Shown one piece after another: positions 15,700-20,830 of a DNA stretch of 20,830 bases; position 1 is the stretch's first letter; the number at the start of each line of letters is the position of its first letter. This DNA is from JAUVUV01 sp964548275 (lineage in GTDB: Bacteria; Gemmatimonadota; Glassbacteria; GWA2-58-10). The notes beneath the pieces were generated by a model. It did not search any database and was not told the origin of the DNA. It saw nothing but the letters and a program-made list of their open reading frames with translations. The stretch spans positions 1 through 20,830 of the forward strand of contig CAZJQI010000070.1 of NCBI GenBank assembly GCA_964548275.1, written 5' to 3'. A program made the position numbers and the translations under genes.

Positions 15700-16078
15700 T
15701 GATTACTCCTAATATATAAAAAGACTATTTGAAACCTTTCAAAAATCCTGATAAAGAGATAATCATTCTCCGTTGGGACATTTAGTGAATCTCCCTGAGT
15801 GGATTCAATATCGAAAACCCGACACACCCCTGTATCCCCTCTTGATAGAGGGGACTGTTAATGCAAAACTTAGACGTAAAAAATTCCCCTCTAGAAAGAG
15901 GGGTGGCCGCGAAGCGGACGGGGTGTGTAACTCCCCTCTTGAGAGGGGTGCCTGCATCCCCCTTAACAAAGGGGGTGTCCGCGATTCGCGGACGGGGGAT
16001 GTCCATCGCAGGCGGGGTGTGTCATCCACCAGATTGTTGAAAAATTTATCCCTTGTTCTGTGATTTTTTCAAATGTCT
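15700..16078. other. Intergenic region holding a hairpin array
   Basis: A 379-bp non-coding stretch upstream of the AICAR transformylase gene. Its first ~110 bp must contain the promoter of the - strand cluster, though no clear boxes were seen. Most of the rest is the composite hairpin array at 15822-16023. Confidence 0.6.
15822..16023. repeat. Composite array of short hairpins
   Basis: Successive perfect inverted repeats: TCCCCTCT/AGAGGGGA (15835-15854), CCCCTCT/AGAGGGG (15886-15903), CCGC-GAA-GCGG (15907-15917), CCCCTC/GAGGGG (15933-15948), CCCCCTT/AAGGGGG (15958-15975) and GTCCGCG/CGCGGAC (15977-15993). The order [C-rich hairpin]-GTG-[CCGCGA hairpin]-ACGGGG occurs twice, at about 15886-15924 and 15958-15998, indicating a two-hairpin repeat unit. 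Open frames across it are low-complexity artefacts. Confidence 0.75.
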
Positions 16079-16342
16079 CTATTTAATTATTTTGGCTTCT
16101 ACAATACGGCCTAATGGTTTGCGTTTTGCTGTAGGGGCGGTTCGCGAACCGCCCCTGCAATAATCCGAAACAACTAGAATGCCATGCAAATGGTTCGGCA
16201 TGATAATGAATTCATCCAATTCGACATAGGGATACCGTTCGGCCAACCATATCCAGAATTTTACAACCAACCTGCCGAGATTATTAAAAACAATTTTCGA
16301 ATCCACTGAAAAACATTCCCTGCCAGCTAATTCCAATTTCAC
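16079..16342 (-). pseudogene. RAYT/Y1 transposase remnant, truncated at both ends
   Basis: An 87-residue open frame containing the centre of a REP-associated transposase: ERYPYVELDEFIIMPNHLHGILVV with the HUH pair, then RGGSRTAPTAKRKPLGRIVEA and an early stop. The N-terminal YDY-x-x-x-GAYFVT block and the C-terminal WQR-x-FYEH and catalytic-tyrosine blocks are missing. It is closely similar at the nucleotide level to the + strand copy at 6229-6320 and keeps the original reading frame through the palindrome, whereas that copy lost about 5 bases there. Confidence 0.8.
16133..16156. repeat. 24-bp perfect palindrome (REP-like) inside RAYT remnant
   Basis: Same palindrome core as at 6267-6290, located at the same codons (RGGSRTAP) of the second transposase remnant. 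Confidence 0.85.
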
Positions 16343-16426
16343 TCACCCGTGACAAATAGGGTTAAATAAAAACAACTTAAAAGATTCTCAGTCTATTTCT
16401 CCGGGGACCACTGATTACTTTTCAAT

Positions 16427-17983
16427 TCAATCCCCGGGAAATTTTTTCACCCGGTCGAAAGAGCGGGGCCTTGCGGTTACCAGCAATGCCCAGTCCTGGT
16501 TCGTGGGCGCGCTGAATCTCGCAAACCCTGGTCCGGCCTTCTCGCCCTGGCTCACCTCGCCAGTGCGGGGATCGATCCAGTAGGCATGGAAAGCGCCACT
16601 CCCGGCAGGCAGCTCCAGGGTAAACTCTCCTCCCACGGGCTGGTAAACCAGGTATACAGTTCCCGGTGCGGCCAGGCAGAACCCGCGCGAGAGCAAGCTG
16701 TTGTCCGGGGCCATCTTGCCCAGCGGCAGGGATTCCATCAGGGTTTTCAGTATCTCGGCGTAGCGCCAGTGGGCTTCCCATCTGGCAAAATCAGCCGAAC
16801 CCCGCTCGCCGTCATTGTTGAATATCTGATAAGTCCCTCCCCCGGTGGCGATAGCCCAGATTCCCTTGCGGGCCTGTTCGGCCTGCCCGGGAGTGAGCTG
16901 TGTCCACTCGATAAGCGAAACCGGGATCGGCCGCCCGGCAGCAGTTAGCTGATCGCGCACCTTGATAACGGCTGCGTTGACTGAATCAGGGTCGGTGAAG
17001 TTGAACTGCAGGGCAGTGAGATCGAAATTTTCGCTGCCGGCAAGCGTAAAACTCGCCTTTCCGAGCTGGTGCACGGTGACCGGGTGATCCAGCGGATCGA
17101 GCTCTTTCAGCAGAGCCGCTCTGTTCTCGCACCAGGTGTGGTCGAAACATTCCTCGTATTCCTCGGCCAGATTCCAGATCAGGTTCGGGTAGCAGCCGAA
17201 ACGAGCCACAGTGTAACGGAACCACATTTCCTCCTGCTGCCGGGTGATCGCTTCCACGAACCGGTAGCAGTCATCCAGCCAGAAAACGAGGTGAAGGACT
17301 ATACCCCGTTCCAGCATCCGGTCGAGCACTCCCTCCAGGCGGTTCATGAAATCCAGGCAAAGGTAATCGAAATCAGGCTCGATATTTCCTCCGACCCATG
17401 GATGGACTTTCATCTCTGCTCCGCCGTCCCCTGGCCCGGCATTCACCATGCCGAAATAGAGGATATTGCAGCCGGCTTGCGCGAGGTAGTCGATAGAGGC
17501 TAAGCGCTGCTGCTGGGTGATAAAATCCCGCGCCAGGAAGCTTTCCGGGTCGTTCGACCCTGATTCGAAAAAGTAGTCCCCGCTGGACCATTTTAAATAC
17601 CAGGGTTCGGCAGGGTCATGCACCAGGGGTCCCTGAGCACCCGAGGCCACGCAGTCGAATTCTCCTTTTTGGGCGTCCAGGGCTTTCCAGTCTGATACAA
17701 TGCGGTATATCCAGCGCCCCGGTTCGCCCGGAGCGAAACGGACCTTGAACACATCCCCCTGGGTTCCTCCTGCGCCGTCGCCGTCGTAGAACCCGTCCAC
17801 CCTGATCTCTTTGCCGCCCGGGGTGGTAAAATAGGCCTCCAGTCTGACATCGCGGAACGGGTTCGCGCCCGGTTCACCATGCAGTACAAGCTCGAACCGG
17901 CCCCACTGTTCGATTTTCCGTACCTCCGGCGGGCCTGCGCAACTGAGAATAAGCGGAAATAGTATAAACAGCTTTTTCACCAC
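16427..17983 (-). CDS. Lipoprotein with DUF5060/DUF4038-like glycosidase architecture
   Basis: A 518-residue surface or periplasmic lipoprotein. I start it at GTG 17983 (next codon also GTG) because VKKLFILFPLILSC then forms a short signal with a lipobox at C15; an upstream in-frame ATG at 18061 would begin inside a dispersed repeat. Residues ~20-110 (QWGRFELVLHGEPGANPFRDV, GFYDGDG, FAPGEPGRWIYRI) match a DUF5060-type beta-sandwich. The centre is a TIM-barrel-like DUF4038 region with LIWNLAEEYEE (E274/E275) and SLIEWTQ (E359) as possible catalytic acids. The C-terminus (YLVYQPVGGEFTLELPAG, YWIDPRTGEV) resembles the putative collagen-binding/beta-sandwich domain. It probably acts on polysaccharide glycosides. 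It is monocistronic, with a conserved promoter-like repeat upstream. Confidence 0.82.
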   Translation of the reverse strand: MVKKLFILFPLILSCAGPPEVRKIEQWGRFELVLHGEPGANPFRDVRLEAYFTTPGGKEIRVDGFYDGDGAGGTQGDVFKVRFAPGEPGRWIYRIVSDWKALDAQKGEFDCVASGAQGPLVHDPAEPWYLKWSSGDYFFESGSNDPESFLARDFITQQQRLASIDYLAQAGCNILYFGMVNAGPGDGGAEMKVHPWVGGNIEPDFDYLCLDFMNRLEGVLDRMLERGIVLHLVFWLDDCYRFVEAITRQQEEMWFRYTVARFGCYPNLIWNLAEEYEECFDHTWCENRAALLKELDPLDHPVTVHQLGKASFTLAGSENFDLTALQFNFTDPDSVNAAVIKVRDQLTAAGRPIPVSLIEWTQLTPGQAEQARKGIWAIATGGGTYQIFNNDGERGSADFARWEAHWRYAEILKTLMESLPLGKMAPDNSLLSRGFCLAAPGTVYLVYQPVGGEFTLELPAGSGAFHAYWIDPRTGEVSQGEKAGPGFARFSAPTNQDWALLVTARPRSFDRVKKFPGD

Positions 17984-18020
17984 GATATCTCTTTTTCCTG
18001 AAGATGCCGGAGGGATTGGA

Positions 18021-18152
18021 ATCAGATTCCGACTGCTGATTTTTTCACAATAATTCAGCAAATATTCTTTGCAGAGAACTTAAGCATAAACTTTCCGCCA
18101 GTCAACTTGGATTAGTACAACTTGCCAGGAGAAAAACGGCTGAGAGCAAATC
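18021..18152. repeat. ~130-bp dispersed repeat, copy A
   Basis: Matches 20490-20620 in the same orientation, about 85-90 percent identical by eye, with one single-base gap. It occupies most of the space between the divergent DUF5060/DUF4038 lipoprotein and truncated secreted-protein genes, starting 38 bp upstream of the GTG of the former. Confidence 0.88.
18077..18105 (-). promoter_or_regulatory. Candidate promoter in repeat A for the lipoprotein gene
   Basis: On the - strand TTGACT (18105-18100) is followed after 17 bases by TAAGTT (18082-18077), with a TGC just before it like an extended -10 element. Both boxes and the spacing are kept in repeat copy B (20574-20546) although the first part of the spacer has changed. 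The -10 match is weak, so this is only a candidate. Confidence 0.35.
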
Positions 18153-18270
18153 TCCCTGGAACATAATTATAACATTGTCCCGCCCGGAATCCTTTATTAG
18201 CTTGAATCAGGCAGAAGCTCGATTCCGAGGCCGTTCAATGGTTCAATCAAATGCTAACAGGGAGAAAACG

Positions 18271-18412
18271 ATGAAGGCAAGCAAATATTTTCAGCCGGTG
18301 ATCTGCGGAATCTGGTTCTCTTTTCTATTCTTTCTACCGGCTCAGAATGTTTCCGCCCAGGACGGCTGGGGCCGTTTGCAGAATTTCGAGGACGGAGACC
18401 TTTCGCGCTGTA
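18271..18412 (+). pseudogene. Truncated gene for a secreted protein (N-terminal ~47 residues only)
   Basis: ATG 18271 has GGGAG 6-10 bases upstream and opens a clear Sec signal peptide (MKASKYFQPVICG, hydrophobic core, NVSAQDGWG). The mature start continues as LQNFEDGDLS, a pattern seen at the start of many secreted carbohydrate-binding proteins. Around 18405-18420 the frame changes to an arginine-rich shadow of a - strand gene and stops at 18492. The rest of the protein has evidently been replaced by the block that follows. Confidence 0.6.
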
Positions 18413-18601
18413 AACCATGTCAAGGCCGATGGCGCCGAAGTAGGCGTTCACCAGCCGTGCATACAGCAATTGTAGTCCAATCTCTACGATAAGGAAGACA
18501 ACAGCGGGTTGACATGGCGGGAGATTATTGGCGGTCGCAACGATCCGGCCGTAACCAAAAGTGAGGATTCCGAGGAATAGGGTAAGGATCGTGCGGATCA
18601 T
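18412..18601 (-). CDS. Small membrane protein, 3' end lost (cassette gene C)
   Basis: Starting at ATG 18601 with GGGAG about 14 bases upstream, the - strand encodes MIRTILTLFLGILTFGYGRIVATANN, then PAVVFLIVEIGLQLLYARLVNAYFGAIGLDMVY: two hydrophobic helices in about 63 residues. Beyond ~18412 the frame runs into the reverse complement of the truncated secreted-protein gene, so the natural C-terminus is missing. Family unknown. The position after a cassette-like boundary (18636-18713) suggests it is a partial integron-type cassette. Confidence 0.5.
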
Positions 18602-18635
18602 AGTAAATATAAGAACTCCCGAAAGGTCTTTGCAC

Positions 18636-18713
18636 GCCTAAAGACAAAGAGCAGTGGCGGCCTTGCCAGAGCGAAGCGGCTGAAATGAAGTTGGCTGGAG
18701 CGCCTTGTTAGGT
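18636..18713 (-). other. attC-like recombination site after membrane-protein gene
   Basis: On the - strand ACCTAAC (18713-18707) fits the R'' consensus RYYYAAC and contains the TAA stop of the upstream gene, a usual cassette feature. The following AAGGC-GCTCCAGCC resembles common attC left arms. The other end may be TTTAGGC (18642-18636), one base off GTTRRRY, giving 78 bp. The inner arms pair poorly, so the right half is doubtful. Confidence 0.5.
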
Positions 18714-19094
18714 GTTGTATAACCAGAGGTACACAATTGAGAAATCAACAACGTAAACAATTGAGCTAGCCGTATAATAGGCACTTGTTCGTGCTGTTGA
18801 TGCAGCCATTAACCTGACAAAGGCAGCATCATCTCCTGCTAAATGCAACATAGCCTCTGCTGCATTGCTTTGTTTTCTTCCAACGATAAATAGCCATACC
18901 GACGCCAGAACCAGCTGCCACAAAAAGAAGGCATGCATTTTCAACTCGAACAGCGCCCACCCTACCAGCGCGCCGTAGGCAATAAGCAGCGGCAAAGAAG
19001 GCCAGAAGTATTTGTGGTACGTTGTCAATCGGAAAACCTGCATGACCCCGAAATGACTTAAGACCAGGAATACCATAAACCCGATAATTTCCAT
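18708..19094 (-). CDS. Small integral membrane protein (cassette gene B)
   Basis: A 128-residue protein, no family recognised. Hydrophobic helices are near residues 3-20 (IIGFMVFLVLSHFGVMQVF), 30-50 (FWPSLPLLIAYGALVGWALF), 55-71 (FFLWQLVLASVWLFIVG) and 108-125 (TASSIVYVVDFSIVYLWL); an acidic loop AAEAMLHLAGDDAAF lies between the last two. GGAG precedes ATG 19094 at good spacing. A GTTAGGT lies 16 bases upstream of the start, and the stop codon lies inside ACCTAAC, so the gene is bounded on both sides by attC-like core sequences. That is the structure of a mobile gene cassette. Confidence 0.72.
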   Translation of the reverse strand: MEIIGFMVFLVLSHFGVMQVFRLTTYHKYFWPSLPLLIAYGALVGWALFELKMHAFFLWQLVLASVWLFIVGRKQSNAAEAMLHLAGDDAAFVRLMAASTARTSAYYTASSIVYVVDFSIVYLWLYNT

Positions 19095-19109
19095 AGGTTC
19101 TCCAGTGAC

Positions 19110-19138
19110 ACCTAACGTTCCGCGTCAGTCGCGGTGTT
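19110..19138 (-). other. attC-like right half before membrane-protein gene
   Basis: The - strand reads ACTGACGC-GGAAC-GTTAGGT, which fits an L'-spacer-R' arrangement ending in the GTTRRRY core (19116-19110), just ahead of gene B. CCGCG-ACTGA-CGCGG can form a small hairpin. The left half of the site is not recognisable: the preceding stop codon lies only ~25 bases upstream. Confidence 0.5.
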
Positions 19139-19960
19139 TTATGGCGTCGTCTCGTCGCTGTTGTTCGGCATACGAAAATTTGGATTGAATAGGAACTTCC
19201 TAGAACCATAATCTCCAAGATCAAAATATATAATCGCCTTGAGAAATCCCGTACTTTTATCCTCGAAGATAGAATTCTCCCAGTTATATCCGGCCGACTC
19301 GACCTGCTTGGTTCTCTTATTAATGGTCACCGTATATCCGCTCGATAGAGAGGATAATACGGAAAAATCGCCTGCAATGCTTGGGTCGTTGAGTTCGATT
19401 ATTGCGTAGTTCTCGCGTGGTTTTAAAAGTTGTTTCTGTTTGGTAATCTTACTCAGAAGCTTCTGGCGAATAGACGCTATTTCAGTCTGAGTGTGCGTTT
19501 TAACATCAAACGCTACAACTTTACCGTTCTCTGGCAATGGGAAGCTTGGCATGACGCAAAAAACCTCTAGATACGCTTTAGTGCTATCCAGCCTTTCAAT
19601 AATAATGTCGGATTCGGCTGCATCGAGTTCGAGTTTTCTGATTAATCCTTCATAAGCAGCTCGAATGTAGTAATGATATACAATAATCTCCGAGAAAATT
19701 GCTTCACAGTTCTTCCAGTCGTTCGAGCTTTCTCGAAGCCTCTTCACAAACGATTTTGCATGCTGTTTGTTGTATTCGCCTATTTCATCTAAGAATGTTA
19801 GAAGTTTAACGTAATTTCTGTGCCAACTAAGAAGCCCATGCTCACGTGAGCAATAGTACCCTCGACGGTATTTCTGGAAATAATTACTATTAAGAAGCTC
19901 CGGAAATTCGAACCTCTTTTCGCAGTAGTTCACGATGTCTTCAATAATCGGTTCGTTCAT
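19139..19960 (-). CDS. Unknown protein, possible PD-(D/E)XK-like fold (cassette gene A)
   Basis: A 273-residue cytoplasmic-looking protein. I take ATG 19960 because TTAGGAG lies about 10 bases upstream; an ATG at 19981 would overlap that site. There is no signal or TM helix. The N-terminal half is helical (NYVKLLTFLDEIGEYNKQHAKSF). A central segment has E91, then ESDIIIERL (D118), AYLEVFCVM (E132) and a helix SIRQKLLSKITKQKQLLKPRENYAIIELND, an order reminiscent of PD-(D/E)XK nuclease-type cores; the usual lysine after the second acidic residue is F134, so activity is doubtful. It sits in a cassette-like block. Family assignment is a guess. Confidence 0.65.
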   Translation of the reverse strand: MNEPIIEDIVNYCEKRFEFPELLNSNYFQKYRRGYYCSREHGLLSWHRNYVKLLTFLDEIGEYNKQHAKSFVKRLRESSNDWKNCEAIFSEIIVYHYYIRAAYEGLIRKLELDAAESDIIIERLDSTKAYLEVFCVMPSFPLPENGKVVAFDVKTHTQTEIASIRQKLLSKITKQKQLLKPRENYAIIELNDPSIAGDFSVLSSLSSGYTVTINKRTKQVESAGYNWENSIFEDKSTGFLKAIIYFDLGDYGSRKFLFNPNFRMPNNSDETTP

Positions 19961-19984
19961 GTTTTGGGTTACTCCTAACATAAA

Positions 19985-20134
19985 TTAGATTGACCAGCAT
20001 AAAATGCGAAACACCGGTTTCCGATCCATATAACACGCTGTCGATGCTGCGAATAAGAAAGCGATAGTCCCTTTAGAATAAGCCATTTGCATCCCTTTGC
20101 ATCTGATATCGCGGCGTCTTATACGGATCGGCAT
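19985..20134 (-). CDS. Possible 49-residue ORF
   Basis: ATG 20134 has AAGGGG about 6 bases upstream and opens a basic peptide (MPIRIRRRDIRCKG) followed by a short hydrophobic stretch (GTIAFLFAASTACY). It ends 25 bases before the start of gene A. There is no recognised homology and composition is unremarkable, so it may be spurious. Confidence 0.22.
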   Translation of the reverse strand: MPIRIRRRDIRCKGMQMAYSKGTIAFLFAASTACYMDRKPVFRILCWSI

Positions 20135-20309
20135 ATAATCCCCTTATTCCATTTCAAAGCCCGTCGACCGGGCTGCGAACCCCGGCCGAATATGAGCGGA
20201 TTACAAACGCCGCTTAACCGGGTATCCATTTTTTCGGGGCAATATCACTCCCGCATCACACCGTGGAGTTTGAAAGAACACGTGGTTGGCGCGTCCGCTT
20301 GAGCGAAAG
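20135..20309. other. Non-coding spacer beside zinc-ribbon gene
   Basis: On the - strand the zinc-ribbon stop lies in GCCTAAC (20315-20309), followed by TTTCG-CTCAAGCGGA, a plausible attC left arm. No matching right arm (GTTRRRY with a complementary L box) is clear before gene A; GTTAAGC near 20215 and GTTAGGA at 19979-19973 are weak candidates. A small inverted repeat (GCCCG-TCGACCGGGC) lies near 20159. Confidence 0.4.
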
Positions 20310-20441
20310 TTAGGCGTCTCTTGACAGTGGACGGAATCGCACTGGGAACTTACTATCGCATTTAGGGCAATTCACAATGAGTTTCTTATCTGTAGCTGGT
20401 ACGCGAAGTCCTGCACCGCACGTCCTGCACTTAATAATGTT
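20310..20441 (-). CDS. Zinc-ribbon mini-protein lacking a normal start codon
   Basis: The - strand encodes 43 residues beginning NIIKCRTCGAGLRVP and ending RFRPLSRDA, with two CxxC pairs (C5/C8 and C25/C28 in NCPKCDSKFPV) as in MJ0042-type or rubredoxin-like zinc ribbons. It would bind one zinc ion. The in-frame stop TAG at 20447-20445 leaves no ATG, GTG or TTG before the first cysteine; relatives usually begin M-N/K-I-I-K, so only the first codon seems lost, or ATT is used. The stop TAA lies inside GCCTAAC, an attC-type R'' core. It is probably a cassette gene cut at its 5' end by the junction near 20441. Confidence 0.6.
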   Translation of the reverse strand, partial: NIIKCRTCGAGLRVPATDKKLIVNCPKCDSKFPVRFRPLSRDA

Positions 20442-20489
20442 AAACTAAGTGGAGCGCCGTTGTTTGCATTCCTCAAAGATCATCGTTCC

Positions 20490-20620
20490 ATCACATTCCG
20501 ACTGCTGATTTTTTCACAATAATCCAGCAAATATTCTTTGCAGAGAACTTAAGCATAAACCTTCTTTCAGTCAACTTGGATGACCTTATCCTGCCAGGGA
20601 AAAACGGCTGAGAACAAATC
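20490..20620. repeat. ~130-bp dispersed repeat, copy B
   Basis: Partner of 18021-18152, same orientation. On the - strand it lies upstream of the zinc-ribbon and other cassette-like genes, in the same relation as copy A to the DUF5060/DUF4038 lipoprotein gene. Confidence 0.88.
20546..20574 (-). promoter_or_regulatory. Candidate promoter in repeat B for the cassette block
   Basis: TTGACT (20574-20569) and TAAGTT (20551-20546) on the - strand with a 17-base spacer, exactly as in copy A. It would transcribe toward the zinc-ribbon gene about 100 bp away. Confidence 0.3.
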
Positions 20621-20649
20621 CCAACTGTATAACATAACACCCCCCTGTC

Positions 20650-20700
20650 TCCCCCCTTGATAGGGGGGAATTTGGAATGTTCCCCCTTGATAGGGGGGAA
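20650..20700. repeat. Two G/C-run hairpins
   Basis: TCCCCCCT-TGAT-AGGGGGGA (20650-20669) and a second CCCCCT-TGAT-AGGGGGG unit (20680-20700) in tandem. They belong to the same family as the hairpins at 11326-11345 and 15835-15854. Confidence 0.75.
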
Positions 20701-20730
20701 TGGTGGCTCTCAAGCACGATCTGAAATAAG

Positions 20731-20830
20731 ATCACCAGGTTTAAATCCCCTTCTTTCCGAATTGTGAAGGATGAGAATAAATATTGTATGTGTCACACGG
20801 CAACTCACTGAAAACAAGGATAAAACCATC
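20731..20830. repeat. 100-bp direct repeat, copy 2 (right edge of window)
   Basis: 97 of 100 positions identical to 1-100, ending exactly at the window edge. Confidence 0.85.

Larger units (their letters stand above)
20442..20830. other. Repeat-filled right end of window
   Basis: A 389-bp region without a gene. It contains an ACAACGGCGCTCCA motif on the - strand (near 20450-20463) resembling the attC left arm at 18707, repeat copy B (20490-20620), two hairpins (20650-20700) and the second 100-bp edge repeat (20731-20830). Confidence 0.6.

Noticed and set aside
15835..15975. Regularly spaced hairpins considered as a CRISPR array
   Set aside because: Units differ in sequence and spacing, are palindromic C/G runs, and have no spacers of uniform length or cas genes.
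20087..20302. 71-residue + strand frame near the right end
   Set aside because: It has no ribosome site, no recognisable motifs and opposes the cassette-block genes.
1..20830. Circular plasmid or phage closed through the edge repeat
   Set aside because: The repeats differ at three positions and the window contains no replication, mobilisation or phage genes; chromosomal genes dominate.

Overview
The window looks like chromosome of an uncultured Gram-negative bacterium. It carries lipoprotein and Sec signal peptides, a bifunctional class A penicillin-binding protein, GC-rich housekeeping genes, and intergenic space crowded with palindromic repeats. I cannot name the phylum from sequence alone; the mix of secreted DUF4832 and DUF5060/DUF4038-like proteins and hairpin repeat families would suit a candidate phylum near the FCB group, but that is inference. 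No rRNA, tRNA or CRISPR was seen.

Layout. (1) 1-4421, + strand, GC-rich: aldo/keto reductase, lipoprotein amidohydrolase and secreted DUF4832 glycoside-hydrolase-like protein, spaced 61-70 bp apart and possibly co-transcribed. (2) 4422-6554, AT-rich: a family 4 glycosyltransferase and a frameshifted REP-associated (RAYT/Y1) transposase. (3) 6592-9369: a 371-bp near-identical copy of the 3' end of a zinc dehydrogenase gene, followed by two AT-rich paralogous genes for secreted propeller-like proteins; the complete dehydrogenase gene closes the island. (4) 9370-11195, - strand: an LsrF/DhnA-type aldolase followed after 8 bp by the zinc-dependent dehydrogenase, a two-gene catabolic operon. (5) 11196-15699, - strand: stand-alone AICAR transformylase, a one-TM protein of unknown function and PBP1A, tightly packed with an 11-nt overlap between the last two. 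(6) 15700-16342: a dense hairpin repeat block and a second RAYT remnant. (7) 16427-17983, - strand: lipoprotein with DUF5060/DUF4038-like architecture. (8) 18021-20620: two copies of a 130-bp repeat bracket a truncated secreted-protein gene (+) and a - strand series of small genes whose boundaries look like integron cassettes: a zinc-ribbon mini-protein lacking a normal start codon, a possible PD-(D/E)XK-like protein, a small membrane protein and a truncated membrane protein. (9) 20640-20830: hairpins and a 100-bp repeat that matches the first 100 bases of the window at 97 of 100 positions.

The GC-rich genes fit carbohydrate or organic-substrate use (aldo/keto reductase, amidohydrolase, two glycosidase-like exported proteins, aldolase plus dehydrogenase) and envelope synthesis (PBP1A operon, glycosyltransferase). 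The most unusual content is in the joints: a RAYT whose reading frame contains its presumed REP palindrome, an island flanked by a gene-end duplication, and a cassette block without an integrase in view.
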